Origin: Eopsaltria australis
Taxonomy: Eukaryota; Chordata; Aves; Passeriformes; Petroicidae
Direction of reading: 5' to 3'
DNA: 64,000 bases
Assembly: GCA_034509425.1 (NCBI GenBank)
Contig: JAVTVJ010000349.1
Span: forward strand, 248,001-312,000
The translations under genes and the position numbers were made by a program. The notes below the pieces were generated by a model that made no database searches, was not told the DNA's origin, and was given only the letters and a program-made list of their open reading frames with translations. This document shows positions 35,501 through 42,826 of this stretch, piece by piece (within the stretch, counting starts at the first letter, position 1; every line of letters begins with the position of its first letter).

Positions 35501-38249
35501 CAAGCTAATTTATAATTAAGATCTTTCCTATCCTATTTATTTCAAAATAGTCTCCTTACTTTTGCTCCCATATCAAGAAGCAGCTGCTTGAAGATTTTTG
35601 AGTAATTTTCTGTTCTGTTAGATGACCAAACTTCTACAAAGACAGAAATACCTGGATCAGAAGAGAGAAAACAACAATTAATGAAGCAGATACCATGGCA
35701 AAACTGGTTAAACTGCGTTTCCAATAAAAGCTTATTTTATTGATATTGAATTCAGTTGCAAGTACAGCTCTTAGTAAACTGAGTGTCAGATTTTAGCAGC
35801 AAAATTTTTTTTTAGTATATTTATGTCCCCTAAATTAATTGTAATGGAAATAACTTAGAAGTCTGGCACCAGTTAAACAACTTTTCGCTTTGTCTATTTC
35901 TACCAGCTTAACAAGCAATACACTATCTTTACATGACTGCTCACTCTTACTATTATTTAATAATTTTTAATCTTCAGATAAATTAAAAATTTGAGAACCA
36001 GTAGATATAACATAAGTTATAGAACAAAACTAAATCACCACAATAGAATTCCTTGCCCAAACTCCCAGAAAATTATGCAGATATATTACTTAACAGTTTC
36101 CAATTGACTCCAATTTTCACTTTATTTATACTGAAACATCCAAAATTAGGTGCTGATGCCTGAAGGATTTTTCTGCTTTTCTTCTGAATACTTCTTACAC
36201 TATTCCCTATATTCACAAGTATTAGCATGCATACTTGTGATGCTTTAGGTGATAGTTTAGCCCGGGTTCATGGTGTTTAGTAGGCCGGTAGACTAAACAC
36301 CCCTGAAGCCACGTAGAGTTAGAAGACCAAACACTCTGTTTTCGTGGGCCCTCAAGGTCTCCTAGTAGAACAGATTTTGTAAACTAAAAGTTAGCCCACC
36401 CCGGCCCCTTATTGGGCCCTCCTGGTAGATATGCTAATGTGTAGAGTCTTTAATTGTGTACTAGACTGGGGGGACGGGGCTTTTGCGGCGTGTTCTACCT
36501 GGACGGCAGAAGCCATCGAATGGGATCCTATTAAAATACCGAGGTAAACGACCCCCAACCCTTTCACCGTGTCTGAGCCTTTATTTCCTAAGACCAGAAA
36601 AGGCATCAGTACATATAACAGGGTCTAATAAAATTTCATGTCAGTTGCCTTATGCAACTTTAGGTATTCAAATTTAATTAGCTTGCTTTATTAAGCAGAT
36701 TAATAAGCTCTTCAAGGAATCAAATCAGCCTTGGTTGAGAGTATCTTCAAACAACCAACCAAAGACAGAAGTACTGACAAAGAGGGATAAGCAAATAAAA
36801 CTCGTAACAATCCCTGTATTAGTTTTACATAGGACAGGCACTAAAGTGGCCTACAGTTCCACTGACCATGCCACTTTCCCATTCTGAATGACAAGTCAGG
36901 AAAATTCCAAAAACAGAAATGGTAATTCACCAAAAACGATTTCATGCAAACTGCAAGTCAGACAACTCTCAGAACTCATTACTAAAATAGAGAGTTTCAA
37001 TTTAAAAGGGTCATCCTTAGCAAATATTGCTTTATTATCTTAGCTACTTACACAATTAAGCACGTCCTTGTGATTAATTATTATGTAGTCTTATCTGTTT
37101 TCTTTCTAAATGAAAACCAGAATAACACTACAACAATAGAAGTACTTTTAAAAAGATTCAGGTATTTTTACAATCACTAAAAATATTTTTGACATACAAT
37201 AGAAATGTGAAACATAAACCACTTCCTCATGCAAAGCACTGAGAAAAATCTTATTATCAGTACTATGAATAAAGGAGAATTTAAGACAAGTCTACTCCAA
37301 TGTGCTTTTAACTGTGTTCATTCTACTACTAGACTGGGGCAGATTCTGCCAGAGTTGCTTTTTTCCTTGACACTTTAATTGTGAAAAACAAAGCACTTGC
37401 ATTCGAAAAGATAGTATCTTCCTCTAACATCAAATATTTTAGAACTTTCATAGCTAAAATTCTCCTAGAAAAACAGATCGCAACATTTCAGTAAAGGTCT
37501 AACTAGGAATTTAAAGGGATGCTACTTCCAAGCTCCGTGCAGTAGGATCAAAGGTGTATATTACAATAATTAGTCAATTTTAGCTGATCAAATATATTCC
37601 AGCAAAAGGCAAGGCTTTTTGCAGTTTTTGTACAGTTGATGGAAAGGAAAACGAGGAAGTGCCTGGCGCTTCTTTGAACTAGAAGAGCTCTGAGTAGAGA
37701 TCGGTTGTTTCAAACGCCAGCCTTAGAAGGTCTCAGAGAAGGCGGTGATCGCAGAGGAAAATGGCCATGAGAGGCCAACTTGGCGAGGCAGAAATATTGA
37801 GATGCAGAAGAAACACACGACTGACCGGGGTAGGAAAAACAGAGGGGTCTCCGGGCAGTACCCCACCGAGAGCCACCCTAAAGCGGCAGCCCGAGAGCAG
37901 GAGGGAGGCGTCCGGCCCTGCCCGCCCCGGCGGCCACGCAGCGGGGCCAGGCCTGCGCCCGGGCACAACCCGCTTCCACCCGGGGCCGAGCAGGCCCCGC
38001 CGTCGGGACCGGGCGGGTTCGCGGCGAGCCAGAGCAGCCCGCGGGGGAGTCCTGACCGCGCCGCGACCGAGGGCCGGGCCCCTACAGCGGCCCGTCACCC
38101 GCCGTGCCGGGAAGCGCCGGGGCAAGGGCCGCAAGGAGACGGAGACAGGGGCAGCGCGGAGCCCGCACCAGCCCGGCGGCTCCTCTCGGCCGCGCCGGGA
38201 GAAGCCCCTGCACGGCGGCCGAGCCGGTACCTTTCAGGACGGGCTCCAT
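2371..38249 (-). CDS. MCPH1: MCPH1 (microcephalin), partial gene: coding exons 1-11
   Basis: Microcephalin is a nuclear and centrosomal BRCT protein. It restrains condensin II and so prevents premature chromosome condensation, and it acts in the DNA damage response by binding phosphorylated H2AX through its C-terminal BRCT pair. Eleven exons read right to left join to 661 codons with every splice phase compatible. Residues 1 to about 92 form BRCT1, about 106-190 a charged helical linker, 191-594 a poorly conserved central region, and 595-661 the start of BRCT2. Diagnostic matches to vertebrate MCPH1 include [54 protein letters not shown] and [12 protein letters not shown]. The last exons (the rest of BRCT2, and BRCT3) are outside the window, so the coding sequence has no stop here. 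Identification is from family knowledge plus direct translation. No disruption is visible in the coding sequence. Confidence 0.96.
2534..5569 (-). other. MCPH1 intron 10
   Basis: A 3.0-kb AT-rich intron between exons 10 and 11. No coding segment, CR1 or RNA gene recognised. Short open stretches in it are not supported by any family resemblance. Confidence 0.85.
5570..5607 (-). CDS. MCPH1: MCPH1 exon 10 (residues 595-607, start of BRCT2)
   Basis: This 38-bp micro-exon is bounded by acceptor GTTTCCAG and donor GTAAGT. It enters in phase 0 and leaves in phase 2. It encodes [13 protein letters not shown], matching mammalian PTRTLVMTSMPSE at the first strand of BRCT2. Such short exons are easily missed by automatic annotation. 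Confidence 0.94.
7030..7090. repeat. Inverted repeat followed by a perfect 20-bp palindrome
   Basis: ATTATTAG (7030-7037) pairs with CTAATAAT (7054-7061). Ten bases further on lies the perfect palindrome GACTGTTCATATGAACAGTC (7071-7090). Both could extrude as hairpins. No transposon family was recognised. Confidence 0.85.
17274..17327. repeat. Short direct repeat, 40-bp spacing
   Basis: AAATGTTGAACAAC occurs at 17274-17287 and again at 17314-17327, with similar flanking bases (T-rich before, CTT after), suggesting a small local duplication that has diverged. Confidence 0.7.
18084..18196 (-). CDS. MCPH1: MCPH1 exon 9 (residues 557-594)
   Basis: This 113-bp exon is bounded by acceptor GTTTCTAG and donor GTCAGT. 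It enters in phase 1 and leaves in phase 0. The translation [17 protein letters not shown], then [15 protein letters not shown], aligns loosely with the human segment ending EELKKSGRGKK just before BRCT2. The conserved basic end, the phase and the order support it. The exon lies between introns of 6.9 and 12.5 kb. Confidence 0.87.
22505..22645 (+). mobile_element. CR1 LINE 3'-end fragment
   Basis: The block from GAGTTCAAGAAGCATTTGGA through TGTCCTGTGCAGGGCC to GTGGGTCCCTTCCTTCC matches the 3' end of avian CR1 elements (the usual form ends in a TTCCAACTCAGGATATTCT-like tail). Sense orientation is plus. Severely 5' truncated, as is typical for CR1. Confidence 0.8.
22789..24045 (-). mobile_element. 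CR1 LINE with endonuclease region and 3' end, internally deleted
   Basis: Read on the minus strand, the piece at about 23340-24045 encodes the end of the CR1 ORF2 endonuclease ([10 protein letters not shown], then [12 protein letters not shown]) and the linker towards reverse transcriptase. The piece at 22789-23330 is the 3' region ending in the characteristic AGAATCATGGAATGGTTTGG (plus-strand reading). Most of the reverse transcriptase is missing between them, so this is one internally deleted copy or two adjacent insertions. Frames are broken; it is not active. Confidence 0.85.
24940..24945 (-). promoter_or_regulatory. MCPH1: AATAAA signal in intron 8, possible early polyadenylation site
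   Basis: A canonical AATAAA on the minus strand lies about 112 bases past an in-frame TAG (25059-25057) that would end an exon 8 read-through product, and a U-rich stretch follows downstream. It could serve a short MCPH1 transcript ending in intron 8. Single AATAAA motifs are common in AT-rich DNA, so it is only suggestive. Confidence 0.35.
25107..26108 (-). CDS. MCPH1: MCPH1 exon 8 (residues 223-557, central region)
   Basis: This 1002-bp exon enters in phase 1 after acceptor TTTTGCAG and leaves in phase 1 at donor GTAAGT. It corresponds to the single large internal exon of mammalian MCPH1. The translation is Ser/Lys/Asn-rich and looks intrinsically disordered. Recognisable islands are [14 protein letters not shown] (about residues 229-246), the motif ASYEDFFSS (about 432-440; SSYDDYFSP in human), and a basic cluster [20 protein letters not shown] (486-505) resembling a bipartite nuclear localisation signal. 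In the human protein the central region contacts condensin II and is alternatively spliced. Because both ends are in phase 1, skipping this exon would preserve the frame. Confidence 0.96.
26109..27899 (-). other. MCPH1 intron 7
   Basis: A 1.8-kb intron; nothing recognisable beyond splice sites. Confidence 0.85.
27900..27995 (-). CDS. MCPH1: MCPH1 exon 7 (residues 191-223)
   Basis: This 96-bp exon is bounded by acceptor TATTTCTAG and donor GTAACT, in phase 1 at both ends. It encodes [19 protein letters not shown] and then NSEDVLLPE. Conservation with mammals is weak apart from the SQM start, as expected for the divergent central region. It was placed by phase, splice sites and order. Confidence 0.9.
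27996..28873 (-). other. MCPH1 intron 6
   Basis: An 878-bp AT-rich intron with no feature recognised. Confidence 0.85.
28874..29008 (-). CDS. MCPH1: MCPH1 exon 6 (residues 146-191, linker)
   Basis: This 135-bp exon is bounded by acceptor TTGAAACAG and donor GTAAGA and is in phase 1 at both ends, so skipping it would keep the frame. It encodes [17 protein letters not shown], then [19 protein letters not shown]. Both blocks are strongly conserved with mammals (DVPILLFESNGSLIYTP and [14 protein letters not shown]). Confidence 0.96.
29009..29320 (-). other. MCPH1 intron 5
   Basis: A 312-bp intron. It contains a 13-bp tandem duplication (29055-29085) close to the exon 6 acceptor, listed separately. 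Confidence 0.85.
29055..29085. repeat. 13-bp direct duplication near the exon 6 acceptor
   Basis: CTCCAGATGAAGT occurs at 29055-29067 and 29073-29085 (period 18). On the gene strand the copies lie 47-77 bases upstream of exon 6. Each contains a TTCAT that fits the loose yUnAy branchpoint consensus. Confidence 0.8.
29321..29441 (-). CDS. MCPH1: MCPH1 exon 5 (residues 106-146, linker)
   Basis: This 121-bp exon is bounded by acceptor TCTTGTAG and donor GTAAGA and ends in phase 1. It encodes HKCMLPKDY, then [19 protein letters not shown], a basic amphipathic stretch likely to be helical. Mammalian MCPH1 has KCMQPKDF and KMAKELQRQK at the same place. By comparison with the human protein as I recall it, the exon is two codons longer. 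Confidence 0.95.
29442..30004 (-). other. MCPH1 intron 4
   Basis: A 563-bp AT-rich intron with no feature recognised. Confidence 0.85.
30005..30089 (-). CDS. MCPH1: MCPH1 exon 4 (residues 77-105, end of BRCT1)
   Basis: This 85-bp exon is bounded by acceptor ACTGTACAG and donor GTATGTG. It enters in phase 2 and leaves in phase 0. The translation [16 protein letters not shown], continuing to LLPIKK, matches the mammalian segment CRTAGAHIDESLFPA that closes BRCT1 and runs into a lysine-rich linker. Confidence 0.96.
30090..33130 (-). other. MCPH1 intron 3
   Basis: A 3.0-kb intron. It includes a run of ten C at 30249-30258 and a moderately GC-richer block (about 30260-30500) that may be an old insertion, but no family is recognised. 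The rest is AT-rich. Confidence 0.85.
33131..33249 (-). CDS. MCPH1: MCPH1 exon 3 (residues 38-77, BRCT1)
   Basis: This 119-bp exon is bounded by acceptor TTTCTGCAG and donor GTGAGT and ends in phase 2. It encodes [17 protein letters not shown] and then [10 protein letters not shown], the core of BRCT1. The V-T-H-V-V strand and the conserved tryptophan of VLWVEK are BRCT hallmarks. The 119-bp length equals my recollection of the human exon. Confidence 0.97.
33250..35559 (-). other. MCPH1 intron 2
   Basis: A 2.3-kb AT-rich intron with no mobile element or RNA gene recognised. Confidence 0.85.
35560..35651 (-). CDS. MCPH1: MCPH1 exon 2 (residues 7-37, BRCT1)
   Basis: This 92-bp exon is bounded by acceptor CTGATCCAG and donor GTAAGG. 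It begins in phase 1 and ends in phase 0. The translation [19 protein letters not shown], continuing to LLLDMGAK, is almost identical to the first strand and helix of the microcephalin N-terminal BRCT domain, including the invariant VEVWSS and ENYSK segments. This region is needed for human MCPH1 function, and missense changes in it cause primary microcephaly. Confidence 0.97.
36250..36610 (+). mobile_element. LTR-like insertion (solo LTR candidate)
   Basis: An abrupt GC-rich island of about 360 bp inside AT-rich intron 1. It has promoter-like and polyadenylation-like pieces in LTR order: an ATTAAAA near 36530, and a GTGTCTGAGCCTTTATTT segment near 36570-36590. It opens with TGATAGTTTAGCCCGGG and an inverted repeat. 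No internal retroviral coding sequence is present, so it would be a solo LTR of an endogenous retrovirus. Family and exact ends are not resolved. An 8-bp CTTTAGGT flanks a slightly larger interval (36243-36250 and 36658-36665). Confidence 0.5.
36272..36301. repeat. 10-bp inverted repeat within the LTR-like insertion
   Basis: GGTGTTTAGT (36272-36281) and ACTAAACACC (36292-36301) are perfect reverse complements separated by ten bases, near the 5' edge of the insertion. Confidence 0.85.
38231..38249 (-). CDS. MCPH1: MCPH1 exon 1 coding part (residues 1-7)
   Basis: The ATG at 38249 begins MEPVLK plus the first base of a glycine codon, followed by donor GTACCG. This parallels the short first coding exon of mammalian MCPH1 (MAAPILKD). 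An in-frame TGA lies 14 codons upstream (38291-38289) with no intervening in-frame ATG, which supports this start. The +4 base is G but the -3 base is C, so the Kozak context is only moderate. The exon lies inside a CpG island. Confidence 0.93.
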
Positions 38250-38287
38250 TGGCAGCACAACCCGGCAGCTCGCAGCGCCCGCCACGC

Positions 38288-38299
38288 TTCAAACCCGCC
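38288..38299 (-). promoter_or_regulatory. CHR-like element with adjacent GGCGGG
   Basis: The minus strand reads GGCGGGTTTGAA. TTTGAA is the core of the cell-cycle homology region bound by the DREAM/MMB complex in G2/M genes, and GGCGG resembles a CDE. Classical CDE and CHR are separated by four bases, and here the spacing is one, so this is only a candidate. It lies about 40-50 bp upstream of the start codon. Confidence 0.3.
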
Positions 38300-38317
38300 T
38301 CCGCGCATAGCCCCGCC

Positions 38318-38328
38318 GCGCCTGCGCA
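38318..38328 (-). promoter_or_regulatory. NRF1-like site upstream of MCPH1
   Basis: The minus strand reads TGCGCAGGCGC, close to the NRF1 consensus YGCGCAYGCGCR with one mismatch. It lies about 70-80 bp upstream of the ATG in the CpG island, where such sites commonly occur in promoters of this class. The assignment is by motif only. Confidence 0.45.
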
Positions 38329-38487
38329 CCAGGCCGGGCGGCGGCCGCGCCCTGGCCCTACGGCTGCGGGGCCCGGAGCAGCTGGGGTGGGCCTGCTCGG
38401 AATTGGGCTGTGTTGGGTGCAGCTCCGACTCGTTCCGTCCCCGGGGAAGCTTTGGCATAGGCGACTGCTGCTGGAAACAGTGTCACA

Positions 38488-39055
38488 GAATTAACTAGGT
38501 TGGAAAACACTATTGAAATCATCGAGTCCACTGTGTGACCCAACAGCAGTTTGTGAACTAGACCATGGCACTGAGTGCCGCATCCAGTGTTTCCGTAAAC
38601 ATCTCCAGGGACAGTGACTCCACCACCTCCCTGGGCAGCCCATTCCAATATTTAATCATCCTTCCTTAAATAGTTCTTCCTAATACCCAGCCTAAACCAT
38701 CCCTGGCATAGTTTAAGACTACGTTCTCTCATCCTGCCACTAGTTCCTGGGACAAGAAACCGACACTCAGGTGGCTACAATCTCCTTTCAGGTGGTTGTA
38801 GAGAGCAAAAGCTCCCTCCTGAGCCTCCTCCAGGTTAAACACCCCCAGCTCCCTCAGCTGCTCCTCACAGGACTTGTGCTCCAGACCCTTCACCATCTCC
38901 ACTGTCCTCCTCTGGACCCGCTCCAGCCCCTCAATGTCCTTTCTGAATTGAGGGGCCCAGAACTGGACACCGCACTTTTGGTGTGCCCTTAGCAGTGCTC
39001 AGTACAGGGGGAGAATCACCGGTCCTGGACCTGCTGGCCACACTACTGCTGATGC
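38488..39055 (-). mobile_element. CR1 LINE 3' region next to the MCPH1 promoter
   Basis: On the plus strand it starts TCACAGAATTAACTAGGTTG and continues with CR1 3'-region landmarks: CCACCACCTCCCTGGGCAGC, then CTGCTCCTCACAGGACTTGT, then GACCTGCTGGCCACACT. This is the reverse complement of a CR1 3' portion of a different subfamily from the intron 8 copies. Sense is minus, the same direction as MCPH1. It abuts the CpG island. Confidence 0.85.
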
Positions 39056-40820
39056 CATAAAGTTTTGACAAAGCCAAGCACGGAGTGAGTTTTCTGTGTC
39101 ACCATTCACCATAAGGAGTCCTAAAGAAGAATTTTAGTTTGTAGGAAAATGCATCAGAGAACTGCTGGTCTCTCAACTCTCTGGTGGCCCAAACTGCAGT
39201 GACTGAAGTGAGAAAACAAATAACAGAAAAAGGCAGCAAAATAGAGGTTAGCAAAGAGCACTGTGAGACAGTATTTACCAAAGTATGTAAAACTGCTTGA
39301 GAGCAACTATTAACTATAGTTAGGGAACCCTAATAGGAGCCAGCTTTGGTGCTCGAAGGCTGGAGTGTAGCAAATGTGATACCAGAGGGAAGTAAGAGAA
39401 AAACTCATTTTTCCCCAGGGAAAAATGATAAAACTATAATAAAATAAGGGAATTAGTGAGTGTAAGGAGATCTATTGTGAGAAAGAAGGAGCATATTGAG
39501 CAAAATGATGCTACACAGCTTTATTATGCAACTCACAGAGCTCAGGCGTACAAATTGGTGCTGTTCTGAAATCTTCGATATGTAATGCTAATTTCATCAT
39601 CTGAAAAATAATATAGCTGACATGGAAAAACAAAAACAAGGATACTAAGTGATTTCCATATAAGAAATAGCTATTCAGACAAGGACTTGTCATCAGCTTG
39701 GAAAAGAAATGGTGAAAGGGGGATGTACCAGAGGTCCTTAAAATCATGAGTATGTGCAGAAGGTGAATATGGAGCGGTGCGTTCCCAACAGCAGCTAGTG
39801 AGCACCAAAAGAGACTACCAGATGGGTTCTTCTCAGAAGATGTGTTTCTACATTGTGCCTCATGAGGCTGTGGAAGTGTTCAGAGTGTGTGTGACAAACC
39901 GTATGGTTTCAGAAGCAAATCCAGCAAATTCGTGAAAACCATTTTAAGGCTACCAAAAATGTACAAAACCACCTTTCCCTTAGTAAAGCCCTGAACTGTA
40001 TATTGCTGGAGTCTGAGAAGGTACAGGGAACACCTCATGTTTTTATTTTCTTTTGTTCTTTTTTTCAGTCATTTCACACTGGAGAGACAGTGCTGACCTA
40101 AAAAGGTTTTGATGTGGGTCATTATGGCCATTCTTTCTGAGTCATTTCATGGAGAGACTCAGATCTTGACTCCTGGGAGTCTACCAAGCAGATGCCTATA
40201 CTAATGCTTTTTAAGATATGTTAATCTAGTACATAATATTTTGTCATTGACACAGGGCATTGGTATGGCACTAGATCTGTGGCAAGAGTTGAGCATAAAT
40301 TCTTGGGTGCTTCCTCTGCTGAATATGTGACAGACTTGCTTTCACTTACGTATTCACTATGTGTATAAAGTAACCAGTCAATCTACATATATATGTTTGT
40401 TTTTATTTACCTATCCTTTGTATTTCTGTCAGTATGTTACACAGTTCTTTGCTAGGCAGTAATAAAATATTTTTACCAAGGTTTTCAACTGTGCTTCCAG
40501 GAAAAGGGAGCCTTGTCTTAATCCAGTGTCTATGAACATTGATCTGATTCCAGAAGTGGAGGTAGTGGAGATTTAGATGTGCATTGAAAACCCTCAGTAA
40601 AAAAACCCACAGGCAGTGTTTGACCCTTTAGCTGAAAGGTTTTGTAGATGCTAAAGACAAATATGCTGAAATGTGCAATTTTACCTGTATACTCCAGTTC
40701 TACATTGGTAGAGACAATGAAAAGTAGTAATTGCAAGAAGATGTAAGTCATTATCAGAGCAGACTAGGACTACTCATGAGAGCACTGGGTTTGCCCACAT
40801 TTTTTGTCATGGAAATGAAT

Positions 40821-40844
40821 ACAGTTTCAGAATACTGAAACTGT
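40821..40844. repeat. Hairpin: 10-bp perfect stem, 4-base loop
   Basis: ACAGTTTCAG and CTGAAACTGT are perfect complements around loop AATA. There is no T-run after it and no adjacent gene. Confidence 0.85.
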
Positions 40845-41146
40845 CCCACAAATTTACAGTTTTGTCTTAAATGGTCGGAGTTTTGACCTCAGGGTTACTT
40901 TAGGATTTACAAGAACTTAATTCTCAGATGGTAACTAAACTTCAAAATTCCACTGGTAGTTAATAGTTGTCTGTTCTTCTGCCAGCATTGTCTTGCTGTC
41001 AGTTACTCCTCAGCATCTATCATCCTCTAGTACTTACAAAATGCGGCACTATATTTTTACAGCTGCTATTTTGCCAGTTTGAATACATCAGGGTGTTTTA
41101 GCTTTCATGCCATAATGAACTTCTGAAAACGACAATGAATGAGGCT

Positions 41147-41176
41147 TATTTACATTAAGTAAACGTAATGTAAATA
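41147..41176. repeat. Hairpin: 11-bp perfect stem, 8-base loop
   Basis: TATTTACATTA (41147-41157) and TAATGTAAATA (41166-41176) are perfect reverse complements. No transposon family recognised. Confidence 0.85.
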
Positions 41177-42379
41177 CCTTTTAAACAGGCTTGTTATTTG
41201 GCTTGATGATATGCAATTTCATGGTGTCTATAAAGCTAGGAATATAGCATTGACCATGCGATTGACATGATTTCTCTACAGTCAGTACGTACTAGGACAC
41301 AGGTTATAGAATGCTGCAATAGGAAGAAAGAGTTTTACAAGTTAATTATGCTGAGAAAGGAATGAACTACATTTCAGCTGAGCTCCTAATCAAAAAGAAG
41401 TAATAGTCCCAAAAAAGTAAAAGTCCTATAAACTCCTAAATGTTTCCCAGCTGTCCAAACAGTCTTGAAAAGCTAAAAAAAAAAAAAATCCAGCAATGCA
41501 GTCATTTTCCAGATATAGGTAAAATACAAAAAAGAGCTGTATTCTCAAGTGTTGCTTTGGTAATTCAAAAGATTCCTTTTCAGACAGCCCTTTATTATTT
41601 GGTATAAATTGGATGTGAACTTTGGGGTGGTATTTTGTAAGGCTATATCACACAGACAAGTTCTCAGACATAGAGTTCAGATGATGAGCTATGTATTACT
41701 CCCTGGGACTTGACATTAAGCATATGAAAGATTCCTAGAGCAAATAAGGAGGTTTGCTATTATTAAGTAAAGTCTGATTTTCTGTATTGATAATTGGGTA
41801 GTGTTTGTTTGTTTGTTTATTTGGTTGGGTGGATTTATGAGCCTACTTCCAATTTGTGCAAACAACAGCTTTAACCTTTTGTATTTGTTTTTTAATCTTA
41901 AATTTCCAAGTGTGAGTTATGTCCCAGATAAACGTGCTTCCTCTAAAGTAGTAAATCCCTGTCAGTCAGTTTGTGTATTTAAGGCCTGAACACTGGTATA
42001 AAAACTGGAGTTGTCATCTCTACAATGCTGCTTGACCATTACAGATGCAGAGGTGGGAAGAAGTGCTTGGAGCAGGTACAAACTTGCATGCTGCCTTCAT
42101 GGAGGAAGCTCCAGAAATCAGCTCTGATTGTCCACATCAGCTGTTATTGTCTCCTTTGACAAGACAGACTCTTTGTTTTCTCAGTAAGCCTAACAGTTCT
42201 TGTCTTTGCCTGTTTCAGTTTGAATATTGATTTTTAAAGCAGTATACAAAGCATTCTGGCAGCTGTGTTCTGTGCCATTAATACTGAACTGACAGATATA
42301 CTTTACATACTCCACCCTGGGATCCTTTTTGCAGGACCACATAACTATTCTGTGATGAACTAATATTTCCAGCCCATGA

Positions 42380-42826
42380 TCTCCGGGGCTGTAACTCTAT
42401 TTTTATTAGTTTCCAATTAGTAACGGAAGCCTTTTCCCAGCTCTCGTGCCATTACCCACGCCCAGCTCGCGCCACAGCGCCCCCTGCAGCCGCGGGGGAA
42501 TCATCGCACCCGCCCTGCCTGGCCGGGAGCCAGCAGCGCCCCTGCCGGCTGTGACCGTAACTGCACCAGAGGGGAACGTGCCTGCAGCAGAGAGACTGCT
42601 GTCGTTGGGTCTCTGGTTTTGTTTGTTGTTGCTGCTGTTATTGTTGTTTGTTTGTCTTGTTATATACATATTCTAGTAAAGAACTGTTATTCCTTTGCCC
42701 ATGTCTTTGTCTGAAAACCCCGTAATAAGTTATAACTTACAAGGAAGAGGGTCACATTTTCCATTCCAGTAAGGTGCCTGCCTTCCTTGGCAGACACCTC
42801 TCTTAAACCAGGACAGTCGGATAGAG
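42380..42826 (+). mobile_element. LTR-like element (avian endogenous retrovirus solo LTR candidate)
   Basis: A GC-rich, CpG-containing segment (42430-42590) is followed by a TTG/TTTG-rich stretch, then TAGTAAAGAACTGTTATTCC, CCATGTCTTTGTCTGAAAAC and CCTTCCTTGGCAGACACCT. I associate this block order with the U3-R-U5 of LTRs common in bird genomes. No internal viral genes flank it. The 5' boundary is approximate, the 3' end is probably at about 42820 (CAGGACA), and no target duplication was identified. Confidence 0.55.
42610..42656 (+). repeat. TTG/TTTG-rich low-complexity stretch
   Basis: Imperfect runs of TTG, CTG and TTTG within the LTR-like element. Confidence 0.75.

Larger units (their letters stand above)
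35652..38230 (-). other. MCPH1 intron 1
   Basis: A 2.6-kb first intron. It contains the LTR-like insertion at 36250-36610, and its 5' end lies in the CpG island. Otherwise AT-rich with no recognised element. Confidence 0.85.
37735..38480 (-). promoter_or_regulatory. MCPH1: CpG island and promoter of MCPH1
   Basis: This block of about 750 bp is very GC-rich and CpG-dense against AT-rich surroundings. It covers exon 1, the start of intron 1 and the region upstream of the ATG. There is no obvious TATA box near the start, as is usual for a housekeeping CpG-island promoter. The transcription start is not determined, but should lie between about 38260 and 38400. Candidate factor sites are listed separately. 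Confidence 0.85.
39056..42379. other. Intergenic sequence upstream of MCPH1
   Basis: AT-rich, with no gene supported. It holds two tight inverted repeats (40821-40844 and 41147-41176) and an A-rich run near 41475. Confidence 0.7.

Noticed and set aside
37733..38134. A 133-codon minus-strand frame in the CpG island
   Set aside because: It lies inside MCPH1 intron 1 after a well-supported donor and its composition reflects GC-richness only.
38283..38285. An upstream in-frame GTG as a longer MCPH1 start
   Set aside because: The vertebrate start should be ATG. The ATG at 38249 gives the family N-terminus and follows an in-frame stop.
37745..38498. Open frames of 245-249 codons on the plus strand across the CpG island
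   Set aside because: Stops are rare in very GC-rich DNA. The translations are low-complexity Pro/Arg/Ala/Gly, overlap MCPH1 exon 1 antisense, and resemble no protein I know.
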